64,000 nucleotides of DNA, taken from the NCBI GenBank assembly GCA_946406115.1, contig OX291544.1:18307521-18371520 (forward strand), given 5' to 3'. Positions 12,962 to 24,111 of the stretch are shown piece after piece. A model generated the notes under the pieces. The model made no database searches, was not told where the DNA came from, and saw only the letters and a list, made by a program, of their open reading frames with translations. A program made the translations under genes and the position numbers. This stretch comes from Apoda limacodes. Lineage: Eukaryota; Arthropoda; Insecta; Lepidoptera; Limacodidae. Each line of letters begins with the position of its first letter. Position 1 is the stretch's first letter.

Positions 12962-14488
12962 GTCAATCAAAACACACTATTCTAAGTGGAGCTTCTCAAA
13001 CTTTTAATTATTGATATTGATAGGTAATCAAAACCACAGTAATTGTCAAAACTGCAAAACGCAATGACGGTGCCTATATTGATTTTTATAATAACCCGGT
13101 CTCTAATTTAAAATTATGGTTACTATTGATGCCAACTGATTTTTTTTATTGTGGTTGAAGCTCAATCTACTTTTCAATTTCGAAAACGTTTTCTTAAGCT
13201 AAGACGTCAATAAAATGTAAGGGATTTGTTTTATTGTTACAAACGTTATATTATTAACAGAGTTAATAATTAAACTAAATGAAATAAGAAATATAAAACA
13301 TATTTTAAAAACGAAAGTTGTTTCATTTCTGGTTACAGATAATCATCTTTTAAAAGAACACATTCATTATTTATGTAAGACACGTAATTATACAGTAAAA
13401 ACAACAAAATTAAAAAAAAAAGCAAAACAAAAGGTCATAGTAAATCAAAATACACTATTCTTAGTGGAGCTACTCGAACTTTCAATTATTGATATTAATA
13501 ACTAATAAATCTTCATAATAACCCGGTCTCTAGTTTAAAATTATGGTTATTGTGTTATTATTTTCCAACTGATTTTTTTATTGTATTTGAAGCTTCAATC
13601 TTCTTTTAGATTTTGAAAACGAATACTTAAGCTAAGTCCTCAATAATAAATTAAGTTAAGGTAGTTGTTTTATTGTTACAAACGTAATATTATTAACAGA
13701 TTTAATAGTTAAACTAAATTAAATATTGTTTAAGAAATAAAAAACAATTTTTACAAACAAAAGTTGATTCATTTCTAGTGACACATACATAATCATCTTT
13801 AATAGAACGCATTCATTTATTTTATGACACACGTAATCCTACTTATATTATAAACGTGAAAGTTTGTATGTATGTATGTATATCTGGATGTTTGTTACTC
13901 AATAATAGGACGGATCGGGATAAAACTTGGCATACATATAGGTTACGTCCTGGAATAGCATACAGGCTGCTTTTTAACCCTAAAAATTCAAAAGTTCCTA
14001 CAGGAATAACAGAGCTAAATAAACTTTTGCTGCACCTATAGCAATTCATTAGTATTACTAATTAATTAATTAATTGGAGTTAATTAAGGAGTTCCACGCC
14101 GATAACCTAATTGAGAGCAGGCGGAGCCACTGGCAAAAGCTTATAAATTAACTAATTGACTTATTTATTTTACAAATGCGAAAGTTTGGATGTTTGTTAC
14201 TCAATCACGCTTTAACCAGTCAACGGATCGGGATGAAACTTGGCTCACATATAGGTTTAGTCTCGGATTAGGACATAGGCTACTCTTCATCCCGTAAAAT
14301 TTAAAAGTTTCCTCAGGGGTAACTAATTGAACAAACTAAAGCTGCAGCTATAGCTTGCTATAACAAACGTCTTTAGTACAAGAAGTTGCCGGAAGAATCT
14401 TATTCCGATAACCAAATTTAGGGCGGGCGGAGCCGCTGGCAAAGTCTAGTAATACAATAAAAACAACAAAAATTATAAAAAAAAATCC
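12962..14488. repeat. Tandem segmental duplication (unit about 480 bp), second copy interrupted
   Basis: Unit 1 (12962 to about 13430) and unit 2 (13440-13836 plus 14450-14488) share blocks in order: 'acactattct-agtggagct', 'ataacccggtctcta', 'ccaactgattttt', 'gttttattgttacaaacgt', 'aatcatctttaa/aa', 'acacgtaat' and 'aaaaacaacaaaa'. Noncoding. The insertion in unit 2 is annotated separately. Confidence 0.8.
13837..14449 (+). mobile_element. Helitron-like non-autonomous insertion, two tandem copies (A and B)
   Basis: The insert begins TCCTACTTATATTATAAACG and ends CTAG with flanking A and T, as expected for Helitrons (5' TC, 3' CTRR, A|T target). It holds two copies of one repeat: each starts near 'gcgaaagttt', continues through 'gatcggga', 'aaacttgg' and 'catataggtt', and ends with a GC-rich hairpin-forming stretch (GGCGGAGCCGCTGGC in copy B). 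The first copy's terminus near 14137 is decayed to CTTA. It carries no coding capacity. Confidence 0.75.
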
Positions 14489-15910
14489 TTCATTGCTATC
14501 TCACTTGATTCCAATTCACCCAGAATCGAACTAATTAGTCAGTTTGAAGGTCCATTTTTCATAAATAAAAAACATTTATAGTTATTATTTTTTTTACGAA
14601 AGTCTTCGATTTTGATAAAAATGAATTATGTTACGATTTTTGGGGGCTCAATTCTAATCTTTTATTATTTTTTTTAATTCAATATGGCGGCCATTTTTTG
14701 CAAAAATCTACGATTGATCGACGAACAGTGTGGTTCCAGACAAACTTTCTCCCGCGAACGCTTGATTAATTAAGTTAATCAAGTATTCTTCATATGTCCA
14801 TGATTAAAACAATTGGAAGTTGTCAAATAGAAAAAGTAACAGGCAAATCTAGACTACATTGATCTGTAACAAAATAAAGTAAATAAAATTCAAGGCAAGA
14901 GTAAAGGTTCTCAATATTAATAGCTCAGATCTTGAAACAAGTTTATTTACAGACTGCCTGACATTTGACTAAAAAAACCTCATACTTACAGTCCCTAGAG
15001 GGAGTACTCTAGCAAGCTTTACGAGTCACGCGTCCATAATCGACACTTTACGCGTGTTTTACAATCCGTGCATTTATTTGAGCGCACTACATGAACGCCG
15101 TCAATTTAGGCCTGGAGCGAATTTTAGAAACTCTGGCCCCGACACTGATATCTTGCACGACACAAGAGAATAGGGCATCAAGGTGTCGTAACTTGTAAGT
15201 AATAGTGTTATGTGAAAAGTAATTTCAAAGAATTGGTACGCCGTGTTCGAATACATGCAGGATAAGGCAGGATAGAGTACCTTTGTAATATACGAGCAGG
15301 GTGGTCTTGGTAGCAGCCTCGCAAAGTGGCGGCAGTGAATCGAATCTTTACTAGACTAGTCAAATATATAATTTTTCAACATATTGGATTCCCTTGGTAG
15401 TCAACGAAATATAAGATATTTGGACGCAAAGTCCACAGTGTGTACCTATTTATTTTATGTGATATTACACTATATATTTTCAATGGTACTACAATAAGTG
15501 GTTAAGTAACATTCGTCTGTTAATATGTATGTAGTAAATACAAAATACAGTATTTGTACTGTACAGATGTAGACCGAAAACGAGGAATGGTCATTTTTTT
15601 TAAACGATATTTACTCTTGTTCGCAATTTTTAAGGGATTTTTCTTTTCATTCGGTTGTAATGGAAATCGTTATTATCATTAAAATTACTTATTATCTAGA
15701 GCATACTTTCAATTTTTAGAGAAAGAATCAAAAATGTGATTACGAAATGCAAAAAAGTTTCGAAACGGTACATTGCCAATCAAGTATGGAACAAATACAT
15801 TTTATCGTACTGTTTATTACATTGTGTAATGATTTTACGTATATTGACATGCATGTGGTAAGTACCTATTAAAAAAATGACTTTCTGGCTAATCTCGCCC
15901 TCGTGTGTAA
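14489..15910. other. Noncoding DNA without recognised features
   Basis: AT-rich with a slightly more GC-rich patch near 14990-15330. I see no coding frame, repeat or RNA structure that I can support. Confidence 0.5.
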
Positions 15911-15915
15911 TATTG

Positions 15916-16076
15916 CTCATGAACTTGTACTAATCGAAAACTCTATCGATGTTTGATTTGTCGATGAATGCTTCCTAATAATTGGTAATAAATCCTCAAA
16001 ATTAGTACAAGTTCATTGAGTAGGTTACATTCTGTGTCAAAATTAGTACAAGTTCATTGAGTAGGTTACATTCTGT
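15916..16076. repeat. 41-bp tandem duplication with an inverted partner
   Basis: CAAAATTAGTACAAGTTCAT begins two adjacent units at 15997 and 16038 (period 41, nearly identical). An inverted version, ATGAACTTGTACTAAT, lies at about 15919-15934. Confidence 0.75.
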
Positions 16077-16269
16077 TGACTACAAATTTCTGTAGTTTAC
16101 TAAATTCACCTGGATTTATTCACCTAGGTGCATTAACTATACTATTCTTCGACTCAAATCACTACTTTTAGCTCTATAGGCTATATATGTAATAAAAAAT
16201 TTAGTTTATATTTTTGAAGTAAACTTTATATACAGTTGATATAGTAACACATCTAAAATTGATCAGAAA

Positions 16270-17380
16270 CAAATCGTTCTTGGTTTATTATACATATGAA
16301 AAAAGCCTTTGAGACAGTCAGTTATGAACTACTGTTAGGAAAATTAAAGGACATTGACATTACTGGGCCAGCATATAAAATTTTCGAATCATACCCAGCT
16401 AATCGTTATCAAATAGTGAACCTGGGCAAGTGTCAAAGTGCTTTAAGACCTGTTAATTACGGAGTACCGCAGGGATCAATCTTGGGGCCGCTCTTGTTTT
16501 CTTATTTATGTAAATAACTTACACGATATAGGATTAAAAGCGGATGTAACACTGTATGCTGATGATACTTGCATATTTTACTTCGGTAATTCTGTCAACT
16601 TAATGATATCCGATGCACAAGGAGACCTCGAGCTACTCAACAATTGGATGCAGTGTAATGTACTCACCATCAGCATTTAAAAAACAAGCTACATAATTTT
16701 TTTAGTTAAGAATAAAAAACGTTGTTGAATCTGAAACCCTAAAATTAAATAATAAAATTATAAGCAGAGTAGACCATGAAAAATATCTAGGTCTAATAGT
16801 TGACAAACACCTAACTTGGAGACCGCACATCGATAAAATCAAATCAAAAATAAAATCATTGTCTGGAACCATTCACAGCATTGCCCACTTTTTGCCCCGC
16901 AATATAAAATATACAATTTACAATAGTCTTGTCAAACCACACATCGATTATTTAATTGAAATTTGGGGATCAGCTGCTAAAACTCATATAAACCTAATAC
17001 AACGAGCTAAAAATAAACTGGTAAAAGTATTGTTTAATTATGATTACTTGACACCCACAAACGTTTTATACAGTGAAACTAAAATAATGAATCTCTCGCA
17101 AACATACGTGTACTATACATGTATACATAAAATAGTAAATGAAAATATACAAACTAAATAACTTTTACCAGATAGAAACATGTACAAAAGATGCAATAAA
17201 GAAATGCTAATAATCTAGTGCTGCGACCGCCCAGAACTAATTATGGTAAAAGTAGTATTTTGCATGATGGCGTAAAATTGTATAAATAATTCCCAATTGA
17301 TATTAAGGAAGCTAAAACTATGTATGTGTTCAAAAAGGTCCTAAAGTATCACATTTTAAAGACAATTAAATAAAACTCAT
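16270..17380 (+). pseudogene. Decayed non-LTR reverse transcriptase
   Basis: Fragments in several frames follow the RT order: KKAFETVSYELL (the motif with the first catalytic Asp, here changed to Glu), YGVPQGSILGPLLF at 16456-16500, a displaced TLYADDTCIF near 16550 with the YADD catalytic pair intact, KYLGLIVDKHLTW near 16780, and a thumb/connection segment 16859-17161 (SLVKPHIDYLIEIWGSAAK). Frameshifts and stops at 16517 and 16678 make it inactive. No ORF1 or endonuclease is present, so it is 5' truncated. CR1/Jockey-type group; the clade is not resolved. Confidence 0.75.
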
Positions 17381-17654
17381 AAAAAGATATATACTTTATA
17401 TTACTTAAATCAAGTTAATAATTACTAAAAATCTTAATTTTATATATATATTATCTTAATCTAACATTAGAACATTCACAAACTAATATTTATATATCAA
17501 ATTAATTAAATATAAATATTAATTAAATCTATGCCTAAAAATTAACATTAAAATTAATAAGTATAAAATGAATTATAAACGAAAAATTAAATGAATAAAA
17601 TTAAAAATTATATTGATCTTACACTACTTATTATAAATTCATAATTCATTAACT

Positions 17655-19895
17655 CTTCAATTCCCAGTGTCACCTGGGGGTGACAGAAGTTTAATATTTT
17701 TTTGTATACCACACGGAGATTATATTATTTAATTCTACCACCATTATTGCAAAGCTAATAAGTAATACTACTAATGTTTGATATTAGTATTGTTATTTTT
17801 TCTTATTGCATATAATAAATGAATAAATAAGCTATTGCAGAAATGTATATATTGGCAAAAATTACTTTGAACATGTTTGTTGCAATATTGCAAACATGTG
17901 GTGTCAATTGCGGGTGACACTGGGCAATATAATTACTCTATTGTTCTGAATTCCTTCTAAGAATAACAAGACTTTTGTTTACGTTTTGGGCTTATCTCTA
18001 CATGACGATGGTGTTTTATAGCTATTTTACGTTGTAATACGTTGTAGTACGGATGACCTTAGATGAGATTGCCGAGGCGGGGAGGACCCAGGCGATATTA
18101 TTTTATTTCCTCCTGATGATGGCGTGGTTACGGACGAAGATAGTGGTGACGAAAATGACGCTAATATTCTTCACCTTCCCAGTCGCATGCTCCGATCCCA
18201 AGTAGAAGTAAAAAATAGACCATCCACTTTTAGAGAAGCACATGGATTGGAAGACGAAGAGGAAGAAATCCTCGTACCTGTACTGAAGCAAAAAGAGAAT
18301 ACTGTGAAAAAGTGGTATGTTAATGTCAGCAACACTTTTAGTTCTTGCGGTAAAGGAAATTGTGATGAAGTAGCTTTTAATAACCCTTCGGATGAATTGT
18401 CTGCAGTACAATGTTTTGAATTGCTTTACAGCAGTGACGTGATACAATTCATAACAGATATGATCAATTTGTACGCTTTACAAAGAAATCATACTCTCAA
18501 TGTGAATTCTGAAGAAATTAGAGTGTACCTTGCGATATTACTTCTTACCGAGTATATGACTCCTAAGTATATGCGAATGTTCTGGGAAATAAAGAGTGAT
18601 ACACACAACGATCTAATAGCAACAAGCATGAGACGCAATAGATTTTTTGAAATACAGCAATACCTTCATCTTTGCGATAGTACATCACTGCCGCCAAACG
18701 ATAAATTTGCCAAAGTTTGAGAGTATTTCACAAAACTGAACATAAATTTTACTGAGAACTTCAAAACAGCTGGTTCTTTACACATCTCCATAGACGAAAC
18801 TATAAACACATACACGGGAAACCAATAAGGTTTGGTTACAAACTCTGGTCAGCCGCTACTCGTCATGGTTATTTGGTGAATTGTGAGCTATACCAAGGTG
18901 CGTCGGGCCCTGCGCATACGTAATATGTGTCCCTGCGCTCAAGATGCAAAGATTACCACAAGAGTTAGGACCGTATAATTTATATTTTGATAATTATTTA
19001 CTGGTCTACCCTTACTAAAGTATTTACGAGAGCAGAATGTCGGGGGTACAGGTACTGTTCGAGAAAACCGCCTGGAGAACTGCAATTTGCCAAACTCAAA
19101 GGGCATGAAAAAGAAATCACGAGGTGAGCTATGCCATAAAGCGTCTGCGAAAATTATAGTAGCCAAGTGGCACGACAATAGCATTGTCACCATTGCATAC
19201 ATCTGCCATGGACTGGATCCCATCACAAAAGTGGATCGTATTGGATTTGTGGATAAAAAACGAGCAAAAATTCAAGTAGATTGCCCAGCTATTATCAAGA
19301 TGTACAATAAGTACATGAGCGGGGTAGATCGCTTTGATGAAAACATTGACTCCATGAGGGTAGCTCTTCGCGGCAAAAAGTGGTGGTTCCCTCTATTTGC
19401 GTTTGGCTTAGATGCAGCATGCCAAAATGCAGGGCTGATTAGACAGTCCGACAACTACTGGACCTACTGTGACTTCCTGCGAAATATCGCAACTATATAT
19501 TTGCAAATATATGGTAAGCCTCCGAGCCGTAATTCAGCTGTTGGCGTACCTCTGAACATTAGAGTGCCCACCGAGATGAGGACCGCAGGAAATGCTGATG
19601 ACGACTTGCAAATTGACTGCTCTCAGCGAGAATGCGGATATTGTCACCAACGCACTAGGAAATGTGTGCAATATTGGTGTTTGCTTGTAAAGTGCTGGTA
19701 TAATTTTTCACAGTAAATAACGGTTTTGTTTATTTTTGTAAAAAAACTATACAGTGAAACTAGTTGTAAATAAATATTATTATAAAATCTGACGTCTCTT
19801 ATTCCTACCGTAACAACAAGAAACAATCAGTGTCTCTATATTAGATCATTTCACAACGCCAAGTGTAACCTGGAAGTGACACCCCCATAAAAAAA
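17655..19895 (+). mobile_element. Decayed piggyBac-like DNA transposon
   Basis: A transposase remnant (about 18048-19716) is flanked by related near-palindromic motifs: TGTCACCTGGGGGTGACA at 17668-17685, a variant at 17902-17919, and TGTAACCTGGAAGTGACA at 19864-19881. A TTAA, the piggyBac target, lies at 17649-17652. Exact termini were not proven. Confidence 0.65.
18048..19716 (+). pseudogene. piggyBac-like transposase, frameshifted
   Basis: The N-terminal part is open at 18124-18720 (acidic DEDSGDEND start, then the core start with YALQRNHTLNVNSEEIRVYL and NRFFEIQQYLHL). The first catalytic Asp context (LHISIDET) follows near 18780 in another frame, YFDNY with the second Asp near 18985, and 19087-19716 contains KYMSGVDRFDENIDSMR, KKWWFPLFAFGLDAA and a C-terminal Cys-rich tail (CSQRECGYCHQRTRKC). 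These are the PGBD/piggyBac DDD domain landmarks. Stops at 18718 and 18826 and frame changes between 18720 and 19087 inactivate it. No intact C-terminal zinc finger is evident. Confidence 0.8.
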
Positions 19896-21578
19896 AATTG
19901 GGGAATCTTATTTTTTATTCATATTTTTTTTGTAGTTTACAATTGCATATAAGGTATGCAATTTATATTATTTTTGGCCTATAAGTAGTAGTATTCAGTA
20001 TCATTGGTATTTTGTATTGCCTGCATTCAATAAAACTACAATAATAACGTAAATCTAACTAAACTATAACAACGATATGTTTACATTTTTTTTTCCTTAG
20101 TAAACACTTTAGAAAATATTTAGTTACGCATTGCCACATCCAGTATTATTGTTCTGTGTAACATTCCATTCGTTTGCTAACTTGTGCAGGGTGCATAGCG
20201 ATATGCATATTACTGGTTCCCGTGTCGTTCTTATCCAGTTTACTTAAAATGTTAGCCGAACTTGGTTGTAAATTACGTAAAATTACGTAATATGTGTCTG
20301 AAATTCTCATGTAAGTGAATTTTCGATGTCAATTCTTATGAGAAATAAATTTCTTTAACCATAAGTAAACTTTATTCACCCAAAAAAATTAAATCTTGAA
20401 ATTTATTGGAACTTACTTGCTGTGCAAAAGATGTTAAACATAACACGTTAGTAAATTACGATTATGTCAACTTATTTGTGCCCCCCTATAGCGTTTTGAC
20501 TATCTCGTTCATTGTATTCTTATCGGCAAAATAGTCCACCACATGAATACATCATCCAAATTTATTTGATTTTATTATGTTAATTGGGAGTAATAATTTT
20601 GCATAAATTGACTGAATGGTATCCGGATCACAATTTTGACCTATTTAGGATTTATCAAATGCATAATGTGAAATTGGAAGAGATATTTTATGACACTTGG
20701 AGACTCATATGATGCCAAAAAAGATACTGCTTGCTTATAAATATTTGATTACATTCTAATAAAATATATCCGTTATCGTCTGAACGTAAATAAGCTAATC
20801 ATGAATCGCGAACGGAACGAATCGCAAACGGGACCCGATGCGCCAATACGTGACGAATCGCGAACGGGACCAAACACGCCAAAAGGTAGCAAAATGTTCT
20901 AATGATTTTGTCGTAAATGGAATGATACCTATTTTATCTTGAATAGAACAAGTTTGAATATGGTGATTGTAGTTTCTTTTCTAACCACGCAGTCAGAGAA
21001 GTTTGTAGCAGATTGCTAAGTAATAGTACAACTCTAACTTATTTATTTAGCTTATTTGTTATTAAAAAATATAAAATATTTTAATTTCATGTTCCCAAAA
21101 ATCACATCTGTAGTAAATAATAAGTATTAATTAGGAATCTATTTCGTATTTATGAGAAATTCGAGATAGTTTCTCGAGATTTTATGATGATTTTTGTGAA
21201 AACTAATAATTTGATCTTATTAAATATTTTTTTTAAATATTTCCATAGTTCACTTTTAGACTTTATTTTTTAACGAATGTTATTTTAAATAACATTTTAT
21301 CGTTATGTAAACAGAGAAAAAATTACCAATCATCAACCCTAAATTCTGAATTGTATGTAAAGAGGTAACGAATATTTTTTATTGTATTATAAATAGTGGT
21401 AAATAAAGGACTAGTCTATTTGTTAAAATTTTTAGTTTCTTTTAGACGCATAATGTGCCAAAATACACCCAATTTTTATCAACAACGCTTCCTCCGTCCT
21501 TAAGGTCTGTCTATGATTCTTAGGGATCATGAGATTGACAAACCTGAAATTTTCGCACAACTTAATTACATTTCCACA
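19896..21578. other. AT-rich noncoding DNA
   Basis: No gene is supported. A short GC-richer repeat cluster at about 20805-20882 is described separately. Confidence 0.5.
20805..20882 (+). repeat. Short tandem motif around GAATCGCGAACGGGACC
   Basis: 'gaatcgcgaacgga', 'gaatcgcaaacgggacc' and 'gaatcgcgaacgggacc' occur within 80 bp; the last two are followed by '-cgccaa'. This is a small degenerate tandem array in otherwise AT-rich DNA. Confidence 0.7.
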
Positions 21579-21834
21579 TCACAATAATATTATTAGCGAA
21601 GGTCTGTGAGTGTGTTTGTATGTTTGTAACTTCTTCACGCTCAAACGACTGGACCAATTTTTATGAAATTTAGTATGGAGGTAGCAGATACCCTGAATTA
21701 ACACATAAGCTACTTAGGGGGATAACTATAACCGAGCTTAAACAAACTAAAGCTGTAGCTATAGCTTGCTATAGCATACTTACGTATAATAAATTATAGA
21801 ATTTAGGGCGGGGGGAGCCCTTGGCAAAATTTAG
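21579..21834 (+). mobile_element. Helitron-like non-autonomous element, copy C
   Basis: It begins TCACAATAATATTATTAGCG after an A, contains 'ctcaaacgactggaccaattt', 'aacacataagctac' and 'agctgtagctatagc', and ends 'ggcggggggagcccttggcaaaat' then TTAG. Same family as the 13.8-14.4 kb and 41.4 kb copies, with a mutated 3' terminus. Confidence 0.65.
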
Positions 21835-22295
21835 CATTAAAGAAAATTGAAACATACTAAATTAGTGCAATCGCAGATATTTTAAATAAAATTTTGAATA
21901 ACTTAACCAACATCAAATGTTATAAGCGCTAGTTAAAAGCATCTACGTATGATATTAAGGTACAGAGTTTTATTTTTGTGTGTTCTAGAAATAAATTACC
22001 TAAGTAAATAATAACTTATCTTACACCCACTTGTTAAAAGTTTGGCTACGTATGATATTAAGGTAGTTTTGTGTGTTCTAATGCGAAACAATAAAACGCC
22101 CGGTCATGTGACAATCCAACCACCTTTATTGTGGCCCCCAATATTCACAAACACTATCTTCTTAACAACTACTATTTACACAATTTACACCGCACTTAAA
22201 AATAAAACTACTTCTTTCTTCCAGTTTTCTTCTTCTTCTTCTGCTCCTGTTCAGGAGGCTTTCTTTATCCCCGAGGCGACAGGAATGATTTCAGC
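21835..22295. other. Noncoding stretch before the Jockey tail
   Basis: A 110-codon plus-strand frame at 22042-22374 runs into the poly-T of the neighbouring element and has no recognisable domain. On the minus strand the segment contains AATAAAGG (about 22122-22129), so it might be the end of an old transcribed copy. Confidence 0.35.
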
Positions 22296-24111
22296 TTTTT
22301 TTTTTCTGAACTGTCTATGCAGTTGGCTGTTGCAGCCATTACTGCTTCACCGGGCTTTTGGGGCGAGACTCTGAAGGAGCCTCAGCCCATATAGCGTTCA
22401 ACGCTCAAGGGCTCCCCGCGGGGGAAGCCTCGGCTTGGGTTGTCGCTCTCGGGGGCGTCCCTTCGACCGGCGGAGTCTCGAACCCGAAGGTGAGTCCCCG
22501 TTACGCGGGTACGGTTGCGATTGAGTGGGGGCGAGAAGCGCCCCGGCACTCTTTGATACCTTGTGTATCCTTGTGGGTGCCGACAAACCCGGGGACGTCG
22601 GCGTCGTGTTTGGAGGGAGGCCCTATTCGGGGAGGTCGTAAAGAGTAATCTCGCTATCCGGACAGCGAGATCGTCATCTGGGGCCGTTAGTACGTACCGA
22701 GACCGCCTAACTTTAGTATTACGACCGTGCCCGGGTCGATCGGGGGGACGATACGTCGTGGATTGCACAATTAATCGATTCGGGTGATTTTGCGTACGCT
22801 CGAAAAAGCGGACTGCCAAGTCTTTGAAATATTGGGGAATCGTGGGGAGTTCGAAGTCTCTGTGTAGGTCCGCGTTTGGAGGGTTTGGAGTTTGTGGAGA
22901 TTGCGCTTGGATAACGCAAAGACTACGCTAGCATAAGCTAGTATGGGGCGGATGCAAGTTGTGTAAAGATTCAGCTTATTTCTAAGCGAGATCTTACTGT
23001 ACTTGCCTATCATGGGATAAAGACGACCGAGGACAAAAGCGGATCGGTCTCTGACTATTTTGGTGTGAGCGTGGAAGTTCAAACGACTATCCATGGTCAC
23101 ACCGAGATATTTGGTCTTATTTTGCCAGGGAATGGCACGACCGAAGAGAGAAAGGGGAGGTGGCCGCGGAGGGCAGCCTACGGTAAAGAGGACGGCAGAG
23201 CTTTTGTCGGGATTCACCTCGATTCTCCATTTCCGAAACCATTCGCCTAGGGCGGTGATAGCGGGTTGGAGTCTCTTAGTGATTCGACTCACTTGCCTAT
23301 CGGTGGTATAGAGAGCGGTATCGTCCGCAAAGAGGGCTAGATGGGAACCTTTCGTTTTAGGGATATCGTTAGTGTACAGAAGGTACAAGATGGGGGCGAG
23401 CACGGACCCTTGCGGGACTCCTGCTTCTATGGGACGGGGGGAAGAGAGAGTGCCTTCGACTTTGTAGCGAAAGCTACGATTCGACAAATAGTCTCGTATG
23501 ATGAGCACAAGACGATCTGGCAACTGAAAGTTGTACAGTTTAAAAATTAAACCGTTGTGCCAGACTTTGTCGAAAGCTTTCGCCACATCGAAGAAGACAG
23601 CGCCCGTGTGGCGGATCTTACCTAACGCTGGTTGGAAGCTAGTGAGAATATGTTCCGTTATGCGGAGGACTTGATGGACGCATGAGTGTTTGGCACGGAA
23701 GCCGAACTGCTCGTCTATTAAAATGCCTCTGGAGACTATAGCGTTCCGTAGGCGAGCGAGGAGGAGGCGTTCATAGAGTTTACCAAGGGCCTTTAGTAAA
23801 CTTATAGGGTGATAGGAGGACGGCTCGGTACGAGCTTTGCCTGGCTTATGGATGCCTATAACAATTGCATCCTTCCATTGAGAAGGAAAGATGCAATGTT
23901 CGATAGCAGCGTTAAAAATCGCAACTAGGAGGCAGAGAAGGGGAAGAGTGAGGCGCTTTAGGATATCGTTAGAGATACCGTCCGCACCGGGGGCTTTACG
24001 GGGGCGTAGGTCTTTGATGACCTGTATGACTTCGTCGACAGTGACAGGGGGCAGGGGGTCTTGTGGAGGCAGAGAAGTTCTGCGCTCCACTTCATCGTCT
24101 ACCACCGCCAC
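22296..24111 (-). mobile_element. Jockey-like non-LTR element A, 5' truncated
   Basis: Reading on the minus strand it contains the RT part of ORF2, a GC-rich 3' UTR and a poly-A tail (T-run about 22296-22305). The 3' UTR matches the copies at 11633 and 34591. The upstream end abuts another Jockey-like element on the plus strand at about 24112. There is no endonuclease or ORF1. Confidence 0.85.
22771..24111 (-). CDS. Jockey-like reverse transcriptase (ORF2 fragment, 446 codons open)
   Basis: RT landmarks in order: RKAPGADGISNDIL (residues 38-51), FFDVAKAFDKVWH (173-185), EAGVPQGSVLAPILYLLY (229-246), LFADDTALY with both catalytic Asp (260-268), KYLGVTMDSRLNFHAH in the thumb. The frame is lost near the end: from about 22800 the C-terminal part continues in another frame (RFFERTQNHPNRLIVQS), so one frameshift separates the two. 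Start is an in-frame Met near the truncation point and is not the original start. Group: Jockey. Confidence 0.85.
   Translation of the reverse strand: MAVVDDEVERRTSLPPQDPLPPVTVDEVIQVIKDLRPRKAPGADGISNDILKRLTLPLLCLLVAIFNAAIEHCIFPSQWKDAIVIGIHKPGKARTEPSSYHPISLLKALGKLYERLLLARLRNAIVSRGILIDEQFGFRAKHSCVHQVLRITEHILTSFQPALGKIRHTGAVFFDVAKAFDKVWHNGLIFKLYNFQLPDRLVLIIRDYLSNRSFRYKVEGTLSSPRPIEAGVPQGSVLAPILYLLYTNDIPKTKGSHLALFADDTALYTTDRQVSRITKRLQPAITALGEWFRKWRIEVNPDKSSAVLFTVGCPPRPPPLSLFGRAIPWQNKTKYLGVTMDSRLNFHAHTKIVRDRSAFVLGRLYPMIGKYSKISLRNKLNLYTTCIRPILAYASVVFALSKRNLHKLQTLQTRTYTETSNSPRFPNISKTWQSAFSSVRKITRID

Noticed and set aside
18103..18447. 114-codon minus-strand frame
   Set aside because: It is antisense to the N-terminal part of the piggyBac transposase.
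22382..22819. 145-codon GC-rich minus-strand frame as a separate gene
   Set aside because: Its first part is the frameshifted C-terminus of the Jockey-like RT and the rest is the element's 3' UTR. The plus-strand frames over it are shadows.
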